From contig NC_091233.1 of assembly GCF_040958095.1 (NCBI RefSeq), forward strand, positions 5,987,536 to 6,051,535: a stretch of 64,000 bases of DNA, in the 5' to 3' direction. Position 1 is the first letter of the stretch. Each line of letters starts with the position of its first letter. Below the pieces are notes generated by a model, which worked only from the letters and a program-made list of their open reading frames with translations, did not search any database and had not been told where the DNA came from. This DNA comes from Procambarus clarkii. Its lineage: Eukaryota; Arthropoda; Malacostraca; Decapoda; Cambaridae. The position numbers were made by a program, and so were the translations under genes. Shown here in pieces: positions 37,666 through 51,429 of this stretch.

Positions 37666-38473
37666 ATTTGATGCATCACGTTAGTGTGATCTCTGTGTGT
37701 AAATACGAAAATAATAAAGTCTAAGGTGCTGCCATCTGTGACTGAGGTTGACTTTACACACTTTCCCGCCTACTTCCGCCATGGCCCACACTCACGCGCT
37801 CTCCCACACGCTGTGTTCGTCCACGACACCGCTCCCCATCTATTCTTTCCTATCCAGCAACACAAAACACTCTTCACGCAACGCCTCCTCCCTATCCATC
37901 AACACCCACCTACCTATACCAACACACAGGTCCGCCTCGTGACCAGAATCACCCACACCCACACACGCCGGCATCCACCACAGACACTCGCGACGTGTGT
38001 ATCTAGCATCCCCGGGTGAGTGTATACCAGATATTAACCACAGAGCATCACACCCACTCACCACACAGCAATACTCTCGTACCACCGTCCCTTCACATAT
38101 TCCGCCCTCATGCCATGCTGCTCCTTTGTATTGCAACTGCCGCATGCCTACGCCCACACACACTACCCGGAAATATTAAGATGATCAGCATCATCGCCGC
38201 CAACAGATCAAGCAACCGAAATAACAATGCCTGACATAGAGAATAATAACGAGACGCATTCTTTCCAGATTTCACCGAAATGCAATGTGAAACGACGGGG
38301 GGGTGGGGGGGATTAGATACGTGAGAATAAAATTTGAAGTAATAGAAGCTGGTAGCGAGAATTGGCATCACAGAGCGTGGCGTGGAGGCTACAAGTGTTG
38401 TCTCACAGTGGCCCCAGCTACCCGCCCTGCAGGGTCCCGCTCACTCACTCTCCCGCCTTTACCAGACACCGCC
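37666..38473 (+). promoter_or_regulatory. Upstream region of the innexin gene, promoter not resolved
   Basis: The ~800 bp before the innexin ATG are mixed: a C/A-rich part (37735-38000) with ACCCACACACGCCGG-like text, and a G-run (38294-38311, GGGGGGGTGGGGGGG) about 170 bp before the ATG that could form a quadruplex. No convincing TATA box or initiator is seen. An upstream non-coding exon cannot be excluded. Confidence 0.35.
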
Positions 38474-38860
38474 ATGTTTACACTATTCCGTTCCTTGCGT
38501 CAGTTGATCCACCTCGACAAAATCTCGATAGACAATGTGATTTTCCTCCTTCACTACAAAGTGACTATGGTGCTTCTAGTGGCCTTCAGCGTATTAGTGA
38601 CTCAAAAGCAATATTTCGGTGACCCCATCGACTGTATGGTCGACTGGTTGGACAGCCACATGATAGATCAGTACTGCTGGATCCAGTCGACCTATACGAT
38701 ACCGGCGCTGGCAGCTGGCGTGGTAGGAAAGGAGGTTTCCCACCCGGGCGTGGCCAACCCTGACGCCTCAGGACGCAACAGAGCCTGGGCCGGCGGAGAA
38801 CAATACGCTATCCGGCACCACAAGTACTACCAGTGGGTCGTCCTCTTCCTCTTCCTGCAG
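38474..38860 (+). CDS. Innexin, exon 1 (residues 1-129)
   Basis: First coding exon of a gap-junction channel subunit that places four helices in the plasma membrane and docks with a partner cell through two extracellular loops. The ATG (context GACACCGCCATGTT) opens an innexin N-terminus. TM1 spans about residues 21-43. Loop 1 has the family cysteines Cys54 (DPIDC) and Cys68 (QYCW) and the STYTIP and HPGV blocks. The signature YYQWV (118-122) starts TM2. The exon ends in phase 0 at CAG before GTCGGT (38861), within TM2. Read-through would stop after about 20 codons. The spliced product is 368 residues, a usual innexin length. The subtype is not assigned; the N-terminus is of the general inx2/inx1 style. 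Confidence 0.95.
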
Positions 38861-39082
38861 GTCGGTGTTAACATCACACTCTCCTTTGTTCACAATATTC
38901 CTGCCCAAAATAACAAATGAAAGTCAGTGTTTGGAAGCATTATTTACAGTCAATCTCCCACAAGATTTATGTTTACATGCGCAGATCTGTCATAAGTAAC
39001 TTGTCTCTAAAGCTTGTCACACCTTTAAACGTAAACAAAGAATGACGAACTGAGGACCACAGCTTAATACGTCATTGTAGTG

Positions 39083-41905
39083 CCGGTGGAGCACGGGCTG
39101 GTAGACTGGTCTCGGTGGAGCACGGGCTGGTAGACTGGTCTCGGTGGAGCACGGGCTGGTAGAGTGGTCTCGGTGGAGCACGGGCTGGTAGAGTGGTCTC
39201 GGTGGAGCACGGGCTGGTAGACTGGTCTCGGTGGAGCACGGGCTGGTAAACTGGTCTCGGTGGAGCACAGGCTTGTAGACTGGTCTCGTTGGAGCACGGG
39301 CTGGTAGACTGGTCTCCGTGAAGCACGGGCTGGTAGAGTGGTCTCGGTGGAGCACGGGCTGGTAGACTGGTCTCGGTGGAGCACGGGCTGGTAGACTGGT
39401 CTCGGTGAAGCACGGGCTGGTAGCGTGGTCTCGGTGGAGCACTGGCTGGTAGACTGGTCTCGGTGAAGCACGGGCTGGTAGACTGGTCTCGGTGAAGCAC
39501 GGGCTGGTAGACTGGTCTCGGTGGAGCACGGGCTGGTAAACTGGTCTCGGTGAAGCACGGGCTGGTAGAGTGGTCTCGGTGGAGCACGGGCTGGTAGACT
39601 GGTCTCGGTGGAGCACGGGCTGGTAGAGTGGTCTCGGTGGAGCACGGGCTGGTAGAGTGGTCTCGGGGGAGCACGGGCTGGTAGACTGGTCTCGGTGGAG
39701 CACGGGCTGGTAAACTGGTCTCGGTGGAGCACAGGCTGGTAGACTGGTCTCGGTGGAGCACGGGCTGGTAGACTGGTCTCGGTGAAGCACGGGCTGGTAG
39801 ACTGGTCTCGGTGAAGCACGGGCTGGTAGACTGGTCTCGGTGGAGCACGGGCTGGTAGACTGGTCTCGGTGAAGCACGGGCTGGTAGCGTGGTCTCGGTG
39901 GAGTACGGGCTGGTAGACTGGTCTCGGTGGAGCACGGGCTGGTAGAGTGGTCTCGGTGAAGAACGGGCTGGTAGAGTGGTCTCGGTGGAGCACGGGCTGG
40001 TAGACTGGTCTCGGTGGAGCACAGGCTGGTAGACTTGTCTCGGTGGAGCACAGGCTGGTAGAGTGGTCTCGGTGGAGCACAGGCTGGTAGACTGGTCTCG
40101 GTGGAGCACAGGCTGGTAGACTGGTCTCGGTGGAGCACAGGCTGGTAGACTGGTCTCGGTGGAGCACGGGCTGGTAGACTGGTCTCGGTGAAGCACGGGC
40201 TGGTAGCGTGGTCTCGGTGGAGAACGGGCTGGTAGACTGGTCTCGGTGGAGCACAGGCTGGTAGACTGGTCTCGGTGGAGCACGGGCTGGTAAACTGGTC
40301 TCGGTGGAGCACGGGCTGGTAAACTGGTCTCGGTGGAGCACGGGCTGGAAGACTGGTCTCGGTGGAGCACGGGCTGGAAGACTGGTCTCGGTGGAGTACG
40401 GGCTGGTAGACTGGTCTCGGCGGAGTACGGGCTGGTAGACTGGTCTCGGTGGAGTACGGGGTGGTAGACTGATCTCGGTGGAGTACGGGCTGGTAGACTG
40501 GTCTCAGTGGGGAGTACGGGCTGGTGGACTGGTCTCGGCGGGGAGTACGGGCTGGTTGACTGGTCTCGGTAGAGTACAGGCTGGTAGACTGGTTTCGGTG
40601 GAGTACGGGCTGGTAGACTGGTCTCAGTGGGGATTACGGGCTGGTAGACTGGTCTCGGTAGAGTACGGGCTGGTAGACTGGTCTCAGTGGGGAGTACGGG
40701 CTGGTAGACTGGTCTCTGTAGAGTACGGGCTGGTAGACTGGTTTCGGTGGAGTACGGGCTGGTAGACTGGTCTCAGTGGGGATTACGGGCTGGTAGACTG
40801 GTCTCGGTAGAGTACGGGCTGGTAGACTGGTCTCAGTGGGGAGTACGGGCTGGTAGACTGGTCTCTGTAGAGTACGGGCTGGTAGACTGGTCTCGGTGGC
40901 GTACGGGCTGGTAGACTGGTCTCAGTGGGGAGTACGGGCTGGTAGACTGGTCTCGGTAGAGTACGGGCTGGTAGACTGGTCTCGGTGGAGTACGGGTTGG
41001 TAGACTGGTCTCAGTGGAGTACGGGCTGGTAGACTGATCTCGGTGGAGTACGGGCTGGTAGATTGGTCTCGGTGGAGTACGGGCTGGTAGACTGGTCTCG
41101 GTGGGGAGTACGGGCTGGTAGACTGGTCTCGGTGGAGTACGGGCTGGTAGACTGGTCTCGGTGGAGTACGGGCTGGTAGATTGGTCTCGGTGGAGCACAG
41201 GCTGGTAGACTGGTCTCGGTGGAGCACGGGCTGGTAGAGTGGTCTCGGTGGAGCACGGGCTGGTAGACTGGTCTCGGTGGAGCACAGGCTGGTAGACTGG
41301 TCTCGGTGGAGCACGGGCTGGTAAACTGGTCTCGGTGGAGCACAGGCTGGTAGACTGGTCTCGGTGGAGCACGGGCTGGTAAACTGGTCTCGGTGGAGCA
41401 CGGGCTAGTAGACTAGTCTCGGTGGAGCACAGGCTGGTAGACTGGTCTCGGTGGAGCACGGGCTGGTAAACTGGTCTCGGTGGAGCACGGGCTGGTAGAC
41501 TGGTCTCGGTGGAGCACGGGCTGGTAGACTGGTCTCGGTGGAGCACGGGCTGGTAGACTGGTCTCGGTGGAGCACGGGCTGTTAGACTGGTCTCGGTGGA
41601 GCACGGGCTGGTAGACTGGTCTTGGTGGAGCACGGGCTGGTAGACTGGTCTCGGTGGAGCACGGGCTGGTAGACTGGTCTCGGTGGAGCACGGGCTGGTA
41701 GACTGGTCTCGGTGGAGCACGGGCTGGTAGACTGGTCTCGGTGGAGCACGGGCTGGTAGACTGGTCTCGGTGGAGCACGGGCTGGTAGACTGGTCTCGGT
41801 GGAGCACGGGCTGGTAGACTGGTCTCGGTGGAGCACGGGCTGGTAGACTGGTCTCGGTGGAGCACGGGCTGGTAGACTGGTCTCGGTGGAACACTGGCTG
41901 GTAGA
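39083..41905. repeat. 29-bp minisatellite array
   Basis: About 97 head-to-tail copies with core GGTCTCGGTGGAGCACGGGC followed by TGGTAGACT. Units at the two flanks carry GAGCACGGG; the central domain (about 40395-41165) carries GAGTACGGG and 31-bp GGGGAGTACGGG variants. It starts 220 bp inside innexin intron 1. Long minus-strand open frames arise only from periodicity (87 bp = 3 units). Confidence 0.97.
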
Positions 41906-41984
41906 CTAAAGCAATTATATAAATGCGACCCACAATGAAAAACAATGACGCGTACTCTGAACCACGGGAAACAGCAAGCTTATT

Positions 41985-42495
41985 ACACGACCATCATCAC
42001 TATACACGACCTGTACCCATCATCACTATACACGACCTTCATCACTGTACCCATCATCACTATACACGGCCTTCATCACTGTAACCATCATCACTATACA
42101 CGACCTTCATCACTGTGCCCATCATCACTATACACGACCTTCATCACTGTAACTATCTTCACTACACATGACCTTCATCACTGTAACCATCATCATTATA
42201 CACGAACTTCATCACTGTAATCATCTTCACTACACACGACCTTCATCACTGTACCCATCATCACTATACACGGCCTTCATCACTGTAACCATCATCACTA
42301 TACACGGCCTTCATCACTGTAACCATCATCACTACACATGACCTCTATCACTGTAACCATCATCACTACACATGACCTCTATCACTGTAACCATCATCAC
42401 TACACACGACCTTCACTGTAACAATCTTCACTACACATGACCTTCACTGTAACCATCTTCACTACACACGACCTTCACTGTAACAATCTTCACTA
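41985..42495. repeat. 34-bp minisatellite array (intron 1)
   Basis: About 15 copies of CCTTCATCACTGTAACCATC plus ATCACTA.ACACGA. It is related to the array at 59935 in intron 2. It ends in a perfect hairpin (CACTACCCGGG-CT-CCCGGGTAGTG, 42491-42514). Confidence 0.94.
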
Positions 42496-42514
42496 CCCGG
42501 GCTCCCGGGTAGTG

Positions 42515-43918
42515 ACAGGAAGAGCATGGCATTGAAATTAGTATTTTCAGTTGGTTACCAAATGAGTGTTTCAAAGGAGACAATGTTCAGTACTGTAGAC
42601 CAGCCGGAGTGGGAAGTGTCACAAGGGGAGTGACGCCGGGTCTGGCCCTCTCATCCCTACTCTTTGACACATTTTGTAACAATTTAGACACGAAATTGGA
42701 TAATGTCATTGTAATATATTTTGTCGCTATAATGAACCGGGAAACACAATAAAGGTGACTGAAAATTGCTACATAACAACATACATATAATTTTAAGTAT
42801 TTACAACATATAAGCAAATGGGAATAGGATCTGGATGTCATGAGTGATAGAGATCTTACTCAGACTCACACCAACAAATTAATATTTACATTAAGGGCGT
42901 TAATATATTACCACAAAAGAAAAACTAAACGCTGAATAAATTTGTACATGCATAGAATATTTATAAATATAATATTCATGAAGTCACTGGAGTGTATCAA
43001 GCGTAGGATAGACGCATATGTAATAGTGGATAAGAATAAATAGAAGAAGGCTTGCATGGGTTAAGGCGCCTGATGCAGTTTTCCCTATATATGTTTGTCC
43101 TTAGTCTTCCAATGGGAATCATTTACACTACTAGTTTTTCCTCACTGAGATCATTTACACCACAACTCATTCTTGATTTAATTATTTACACCGGAAGTTC
43201 TTCCCTATGGTGAACATTCACACATGAAAATCTCTCCCAATGATATAATTTACATCTGAAAATCTTTCCCACTAATAACATTTACACCTGATTTTCTTCT
43301 CAACAGGGATAATTTACATCTGCCGTTCTTTTTCACTTCGATCAAATTCGCCGAATGTTCCTCCCTTTTGGGATAATTTACAGGTGAAATTCTTTCAAGA
43401 GTCTATCATTCACACCGAAAATAGTTAAATCGAACTTCAGGAATATATGAATATAATTCATATATTCCTGAAGTTCGTCACACCAGGGATCATTTACATC
43501 TGAAGTTCTTCCCCACTCGTGTCATTTAATGACTTGGCGCTTTCCCCCGATAGTTCCCTTCCCTTCGTGTCATTTACTCCATTATCAAGCCACTCGACTT
43601 GATAACGGTCCAGGAGGGACCGACACGTGGTCGTCTCCTCATCTTCTGGTGTGTGGTTTGGTCATCATATCTTCAGCCACGTTATAGTGACTCATCGTCT
43701 GCATTTACTCCTGAAGTTCTTCAACGTTGGGATTACTTGCGTCTATTTTATTTTTAACCTTGTCATCAGAGTAAGAATTTAAACCAAAATTTCACAAGCG
43801 AAATAATTTACACAGCACATTCTTTCATAAGGAGGACATGGAGTCGTGTCATGCAATAAGCATATATATCATGCTATAACACATGGCAATGACCATTTTT
43901 ATCCTGCCCTCGGCCGCC
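42515..43918. other. Intron stretch with LINE relic, spacer repeats and hairpin
   Basis: 42845-43080 resembles a decayed LINE 3' end (TTGCATGGGTTAAGGCGCCT before GATGCAG). 43130-43560 holds degenerate ~50-bp units with CATTTACACCTGAA and TTCTTCCC. 43600-43725 is a + strand copy of the GGACCG(A)AACGT repeat with mutations (TTGATAACGGTCCAGG). No gene. Confidence 0.5.
43431..43477. repeat. Perfect 22-bp-stem hairpin
   Basis: Arms 43431-43452 and 43456-43477 are exact reverse complements around a 3-nt loop (ATA). It lies within the degenerate CATTTACA repeats. Confidence 0.97.
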
Positions 43919-44130
43919 TCCTGTTACAATTTGGTCCTAATGGGGAGGGAATTATTAGGGGAAAGCGCCAAGCCATTTCGACTATATAGCACTTGGATGA
44001 GGTCAGGATAAGGATTTCGGATGGGACAGGGGTGGGGAAGGAATGGTGCCCAACCACTTGGACGGTCGGGGATTGAACGCCGACCTGCATGAAGCGAGAT
44101 TGTCGCTCTAAAGTCCACTCCAAGTAGTCT
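43919..44130 (-). mobile_element. tRNA-derived SINE, copy 1
   Basis: The minus strand begins with a tRNA-like head near 44122: a weak A box TTTAGAGCG and a B-box-like GGCGTTCAATCCCC. It continues with CAAGTGGTTGGGCACCATTC and ends GGCTTGGCGCTTTCCCC plus AATTCCCTCCCC. The same body recurs at 44340-44545 and, degraded, at 46670-46855. Confidence 0.8.
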
Positions 44131-44193
44131 TAATGGTTGATAATAAACTTTTCTGTTTTAGCTCATATCACGAGTTGTTTTGAAATAGTTTCG

Positions 44194-44290
44194 ATAACAA
44201 AAATTGCTGTGTATATTTCTTTTAAGTTAATATCTCAATGAAAAATGAGATATTAACTTAAAAGAAAATATACACAGCAATTTTTGTTAT
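44194..44290. repeat. Long near-perfect hairpin (44-bp stem)
   Basis: Arms 44194-44237 and 44246-44290 are reverse complements with a single extra A on the right arm, around an 8-nt loop (ATGAAAAA). AT-rich. It lies between two SINE copies. Confidence 0.95.
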
Positions 44291-44339
44291 AAATTTTTTG
44301 TTTATAAAATATTAATGCTTTTTTAATCTTTCACTTGTA

Positions 44340-44545
44340 GTGTCAGTCATTTTTCACAGAAGAGAAGGGAAGAGAATTATCAGCGGGAAGCGCCAAGCCA
44401 TTACGACTTAATATCACTTAGAAGGGGTCAGGATAAGGATTTGGGATGAGACGGAGGGAAGGAATGCTGCCCAACCACTTGGAAGGTCGGGGATTGAATG
44501 CCGACCTGCATGAAACGAGACCGTATGAGAATGAGAATCCAAACT
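44340..44545 (-). mobile_element. tRNA-derived SINE, copy 2
   Basis: Same body as copy 1: AAGCGCCAAGCCATTACGAC, GGGGTCAGGATAAGGATTTG and GGTCGGGGATTGAATGCCGA on the plus strand. Same orientation, about 200 bp downstream. Confidence 0.8.
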
Positions 44546-44671
44546 TGGAGCCGTGCCTGTGATTTCCAGCTCTTCTATTGCTTCCCTTCAACAGTGAGCT
44601 CACAATAGGTACAATTGTGTGCTATGCCCCATAGCCTGAGACTACAGCTGCTTCGTTATGATCACTGTAGT

Positions 44672-45075
44672 GTACTCACCTAGTTGTACTCACCTAGTTG
44701 TGTTTGCGGGGGTTGAGCTCTGGCTCTTTGGTCCCGCCTCTCAACCGTCAATCAACAGGTGTACAGATTCCTGAGCCTATTGGGCTCTATCATATCTACA
44801 CATGAAACTGTGTATGGAGTCAGCCTCCACCACATCACTTCCTAATGCATTCCATTTGTCAACCACTCTGACACTAAAAAAGTTCTTTCAAATATCTTTG
44901 TGGCTTATTTGGGCGCTCAGTTTCCACCTGTGTCCCCTTGTGCGTGTGCCCCTTGTGTTAAATAGCCTGTCTTTATCTACCCTATCAATTCCCTTGAGAA
45001 TCTTGAATGTAGTGATCATGTCCCCCCTAACTCTTCTGTCTTCCAGCGAAGTGAGGTTCAATTCTCGCAGTCATA
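44672..45075 (-). mobile_element. LINE 3' end fragment
   Basis: Minus-strand copy of the same LINE family as 29053 and 30944, with two GTACTCACCTAGTT tail units at its 3' end and the C-terminal coding part intact. It is truncated near 45075. Confidence 0.87.
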
Positions 45076-45354
45076 TCTTTGTACATCTGCACTGATGAAA
45101 GTATAATTTAATTCATTGTCTGTGCTGAATTTCATGTATTTATCAAGCATGTCATCAAGTTTAAAACTAATTAAATTATTTGCCTTTTGATGTTGGCTGG
45201 TCTCCTCCTCCACTCACATTATGGCCATGATGCCATACCAGTACTTCTGTGTATCCTGCCGGGAGAGTAATTTATCTTGTTTTAACCCCTTTGTTTCGTG
45301 GTCTAACTTGGCTGATAGTTTCATGAGCTTGATCTTACCTCCTGTGATCATTTC
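45076..45354. other. Short intron spacer
   Basis: No repeat or coding region is recognised except that GATCATTTCTCCCCTCATCC leads into the next array. Confidence 0.4.
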
Positions 45355-46345
45355 TCCCCTCATCCACTTGAAGGGCTCGGGCATGTCTCCCCCTCGTCCA
45401 CTTGAAGGGCTCGGGGCATGTCTCCCCTCGTCCACTTGAAGAGCTCGGGCATGTCTCCACTCGTCCACTTGAAGAGCTCGGCCATGTCTCCACTCGTCCA
45501 CTTGAAGAGCTCGGGCATGTCTCCTCTCGTCCACTTGCAGAGCTCGGGCATGTCTCCACTCGTCCACTTGAAGAGCTCGGGCATGTCTCCCCTCGTCCAC
45601 TTGAAGAGCTCGGGCATGTCTCTACTCGTCCACTTGAAGAGCTCGGGCATGTCTCCCCTCGTCCACTTGAAGAGCTCACGCATGTCTCCCCTCGTCCACT
45701 TGAAGAGCTCACGCATGTCTCCCCTCGTCCACTTGAAGAGCTCGGGCATGTCTCCACTCGTCCACTTGAAGAGCTCGGGGCATGTCTCCACTCGTCCACT
45801 TGAAGAGCTCGGGGCATGTCTCCACTCGTCCACTTGAAGAGCTCGGGCATGTCTCCACTCGTCCACTTGAAGAACTCGGGGCATGTCTCCACTCGTCCAC
45901 TTGAAGAGCTCGGGGCATGTCTCCACTCGTCCACTTGAAGAGCTCGGGGCATGTCTCCACTCGTCCACTTGAAGAGCTCGGGGCATGTCTCCACTCGTCC
46001 ACTTGAAGAGCTCGGGGCATGTCTCCACTCGTCCACTTGAAGAGCTCGGGGCATGTCTCCACTCGTCCACTTGAAGAGCTCGGGGCATGTCTCCACTCGT
46101 CCACTTAAAGAGCTCACGCATGTCTCCACTCGTCCACTTGAAGAGCTCACGCATGTCTCCACTCGTCCACTTGAAGAGCTCGGGCATGTCTCCACTCGTC
46201 CACTTGAAGAGCTCGGGGCATGTCTCCACTCGTCCACTTGAAGAGCTCGGGCATGTCTCCCCTCGTCCACTTGAAGGGCTCGCGCATGTCTCCCTCTCGT
46301 CCACTTGAGGGGCTCGGGGATGTCTCTCTTCGTCCACTTAGATTT
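45355..46345. repeat. 33/34-bp minisatellite array
   Basis: About 29 copies with core GTCCACTTGAAGAGCTCGGG and CATGTCTCCACTC. Units ending in three or four G alternate in blocks (34-bp units dominate 45770-46100), so frames shift along the array. Confidence 0.96.
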
Positions 46346-47271
46346 TTCTCTACGGAATCGGTTTCACCTTTGTAATACTGTGGCAGCATAGTCTAAGTGG
46401 GGTTTCATCAGGGCTATATATAAACGCAGTGAGATATTTGTGCTTCTATTCCTGACGCTTTTGGTTAATAATTTCCTAAATATAAACAGTTCGGTCACTG
46501 GACGGAACAGCACTTTGCCAATATGCAGACGATACAAAAATATAGGTGAATAAATTATGAACACAACTCAAAATAGCCTCAACTTCATCTTGCTCTTCAT
46601 TAGCCCTACTTAGATTACGCGGTTAAGTTTGTCACAATGGGACAGAGCGGACATATCTACACTTTAACGTGCACAACGAAGGACTACAAGGGTGAGGGAA
46701 GCGCTAAGACGCAGGGATATGAAGACAGGGATCTGGGAGAGGTCGGAAGAAAAAAATGTTGCTTAACCAATCGGATCATCCAGAATCGAACGCCAGCCAG
46801 TCAGAAGCGGGGCCGATGCTGTACCGACCTGTCCAAGTGGTTCGAAGTTAACCCCCCAAAATTCTAAATCTTTTTTAATAGAGATTAAGGAAGTTTAATT
46901 AACTTTAGAAATACGAATAGTAAGGGGATAATAACTATACAATAAATGAAAGGTATTGCAAAGAGAATATTAATATCATATGTTAATATTAATAAGGCAT
47001 TATATATATTAAAACAAAACAGAACGTCAAACATTGGGTGCAAATTGGATAAATTCAGAGGAAAAGCGTACGTAAAAACTGAGTTTGAAATAGGGTCTTT
47101 AATTTCTGGAACAATTTACCGGGTAAAATAATTGATGTGAGTCACTGGATTGTTTCAGTCTGAAAGTTATATACATGAATGAGTGTGATGGGTCCATGCT
47201 GGACCTGCTTCCCAGGGCTCATAGACCTTATGCAGTTCTTCAGTGTGATGAACTTATATTAACTATTGCCA

Positions 47272-47272
<1 letters not shown>
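46346..47272. other. Decayed LINE and SINE fragments
   Basis: Minus strand 46470-46370 encodes LYIALMKPHLDYAATVLQR, a reverse-transcriptase C-terminal block. Plus strand 46523-46543 reads ADDTKI, the catalytic box of another fragment. 46670-46855 is a degraded tRNA-derived SINE. 46930-47250 reads FWNNLPGKIIDVSHWIVSV in + orientation, a LINE C-terminus, followed by a CTTATGCAGTTCTTC tail. Confidence 0.6.

Positions 47273-47273
<1 letters not shown>

Positions 47274-47363
<90 letters not shown>
47274..47363. repeat. (TA)n microsatellite
   Basis: About 45 TA units. Confidence 0.98.
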
Positions 47364-47366
<3 letters not shown>

Positions 47367-48234
47367 CCCATTGTTAAAATAACACTGCAAGTTTTCGTTG
47401 GTAGCCTTTGATATATGGTAAAGGTTTTGCCACTCTGGAGTCTAAAATGAATATTTTAGACAATAGTTTCTTTCCATTGATCTTTACTATTGATATTTCA
47501 GTAACTTTCGGAGGTTTGAGCAGTTGTAACTCCTTGTCGTATTCCAGTGGTTTGTAAAGATAATATTGAGAATCTCTTGAGTAATTGAACCATTGTTTTA
47601 GAGACATTCGGATGCTTCTGTACATAACGTCTCCATCTTTAAGCAACCTCTTCTTTATAGCGGACTAGAAGCCTTAGCGTCTGTGGTGCTGAAACTCCAA
47701 GAATTTCTTACTTTTCCTATCCCCAGAATTCTTTGTTGAGCGGAGTGAATACTTAAGATGCTTCCGTTGTGCTGGCGTAATTACTCTCTAAATGGCTCAA
47801 GAGGCTGAAGTGGATAGGCTTAACATAAACCTGTTCCTCGTATAATGAATTTAATTATCAGCTTCAGCATCTTACAGGGAGTAAAAATGTTCAAAAGTTT
47901 CTGGCAAGGTTTCCCAACCTTTGTAATATTTAAACTAACCAGGATTAACCAAATACGATCAAATGCGGAGACAACATTACTGAGGAAGTTGTGTAAGAAT
48001 TACATTATAAATTTCGTCACTTTCAATGAAAATACAAAACTCGGTGCTCAGCTACACATTACAAAAAAGATCGATACAAAATTTTCATTACGAAGGACTC
48101 TACATAGTAAGAGTGTCTTTGTGGCTCTTGTTTACATGTAGGGCAAAGGAGGATTTTTGCATTACATGTAAACATTACATACAATAGTTCGTGAATAATA
48201 AAATATTCATACTCAACAGCAATCCACTTAAACC
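47364..48234. other. Intron spacer
   Basis: AT-rich. A minus-strand 90-codon frame (47646-47377) has no recognised similarity. A palindrome TTACATGTAGGGCAAAGGAGGATTTTTGCATTACATGTAA lies near 48131-48172. Confidence 0.4.
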
Positions 48235-48580
48235 TTCCTTCACACCCCCACCAACAACCACACACAAAACCTTCCTTCACACCCCCAACAACAACCACAC
48301 ACAAAACCTTCCTTCACACCCCCACCAACAACCACACACAAAACCTTCCTTCACACCCCCAACAACAACCACACACAAAAGCCTTCCTTCACACCCCCAA
48401 CAACAACCACACACAAAACCTTCCTTCACACCCCCAACAACAACCACACACAAAACCTTCCTTCACACCCCCATCAACAACCACACACAAAACCTTCCTT
48501 CACACCCCCAACAACAACCAGCCACAAAAGACTTCCTTCACACCACCACCAACAGCCAGCCACAAAAGACTTCCTTCACA
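48235..48580. repeat. 37-bp minisatellite array
   Basis: About nine copies of CTTCCTTCACACCCCCAACA plus ACAACCACACACAAAAC, C/A-rich on one strand. Confidence 0.94.
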
Positions 48581-48784
48581 CCGCCAGGAAATTGTCTCTT
48601 ACTTCACTTAGTTGCTCCTTAAGTGACATTATATATTAGGAAGTTCAGACTTTGTTTACAAACTAATTGAAGAGAATAAAAAGGTGAGACATTGTTATGT
48701 GCAGCTTCAGCCTTGTGGCGTCAGTGTGCATGTCGTCAGACAGCCTTGTGGCGTCACTGTACATGTTGTCTGTCTGCCTTGTGG

Positions 48785-49757
48785 CTCTACCGTCCAGCCC
48801 AAGTGGTTGGCACTACCGTCCAGCCCAAGAGATTGGCACTACCGTCCAGCCCAAGTGGTTGGCACAACCGTCCAGCCAAAGTGGCTGGTTCAACCGTCCA
48901 ACCCAAGCGGTTGGCACTAGCGTCCAGCCCAAGTGGCTGGTTCCACCATCCGGCACAAGTGGTTGGCACTAGCGTCCAGCCCAAGTGGTTGGCACTAGCG
49001 TCCAGCCCAAGTGGTTGGCACTAGCGTCCAGCCCAAGTGGTTGGCACTAGCGTCCAGCCCAAGTGGTTGGCACTAGTGTCCAGCCCAAGTGGTTGGCTCC
49101 ACCGTCCAGCCCAAGTGGTTGGCACTACCGTCCAGCCCAAGTGGTTGGCTCCACCGTCCAGCCCAAGTGGTTGACCCCACCGTCCAGCCCAAGTGATTGG
49201 CTCCACCGTCCAGCCCAAGTGGTTGGCACTAACGTCCAGCCCAAGTGGTTGGCTCCACCGTCCAGCCCAAGTGGTTGACTACCGTCCAGCCCAAGTGGTT
49301 GACTACCGTCCAGCCCAAGTGGTTGACTACCGTCCAGCCCACGTGGTTGACTACCGTCCAGCCCAAGTGGTTGACTACCGTCCAGCTCAAGTGGTTGGCA
49401 CTTCCGTCCAGCCCAAGTGGTTGGCAATACCGTCCAGCCCAAGTGGTTGGCACTTCCGTCCAGCCTAAGTGGTTGACTCTACCGTCCAGCCCAAGTGGTT
49501 GGCACTTCCGTCCAGCCCAAGTGGTTGATTCTACCCTCCAGCCCAAGTGGTTGGCACTTCCGTCCAGCCTAAGTGGTTGACTCTACCGTCCAGCCTAAGT
49601 GGTTGCCTCTACCGTCCAGCCCAAGTGGTTGGCACTTCCGTCCAGCCCAAGTGGTTGATTCTACGCTCCAGCCCAAGTGGTTGGCACTTCCGTCCAGCCT
49701 AAGTGGTTGATTCTACCCTCCAGCCCAAGTGGTTGACTACCGTCCAGTGTGACTTTT
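48785..49757. repeat. 24-26-bp minisatellite array
   Basis: About 38 copies with core CGTCCAGCCCAAGTGGTTGG and variable ending (CACTA, CTCCAC, ACTAC). The last ~205 bp are duplicated at 50001-50205. Confidence 0.95.
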
Positions 49758-49822
49758 CACTAAATGTCCTTAATTTTGTGTTTTATTTTATCTCTTGAAA
49801 TAAAATGAAATCACTCTAAAAA

Positions 49823-50290
<468 letters not shown>

Positions 50291-50321
50291 ATAAAATGAT
50301 CAGTGTTTTGTGATCGTCAAT

Positions 50322-51429
<1,108 letters not shown>

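Noticed and set aside
38861-38920. Extension of innexin exon 1 to the stop at 38918
   Set aside because: The extra ~20 residues do not match the family, and CAG before GTCGGT with exon 2 restores the conserved TM2.
39017-41945. Minus-strand frames of 370-430 codons over the 29-bp array
   Set aside because: Three parallel frames encode the same periodic peptide with phase shifts, as expected from an 87-bp super-period; not a gene.
45335-46337. Open frames of over 300 codons across the 33/34-bp array
   Set aside because: Minisatellite periodicity, with frames broken by the 33/34-bp alternation.
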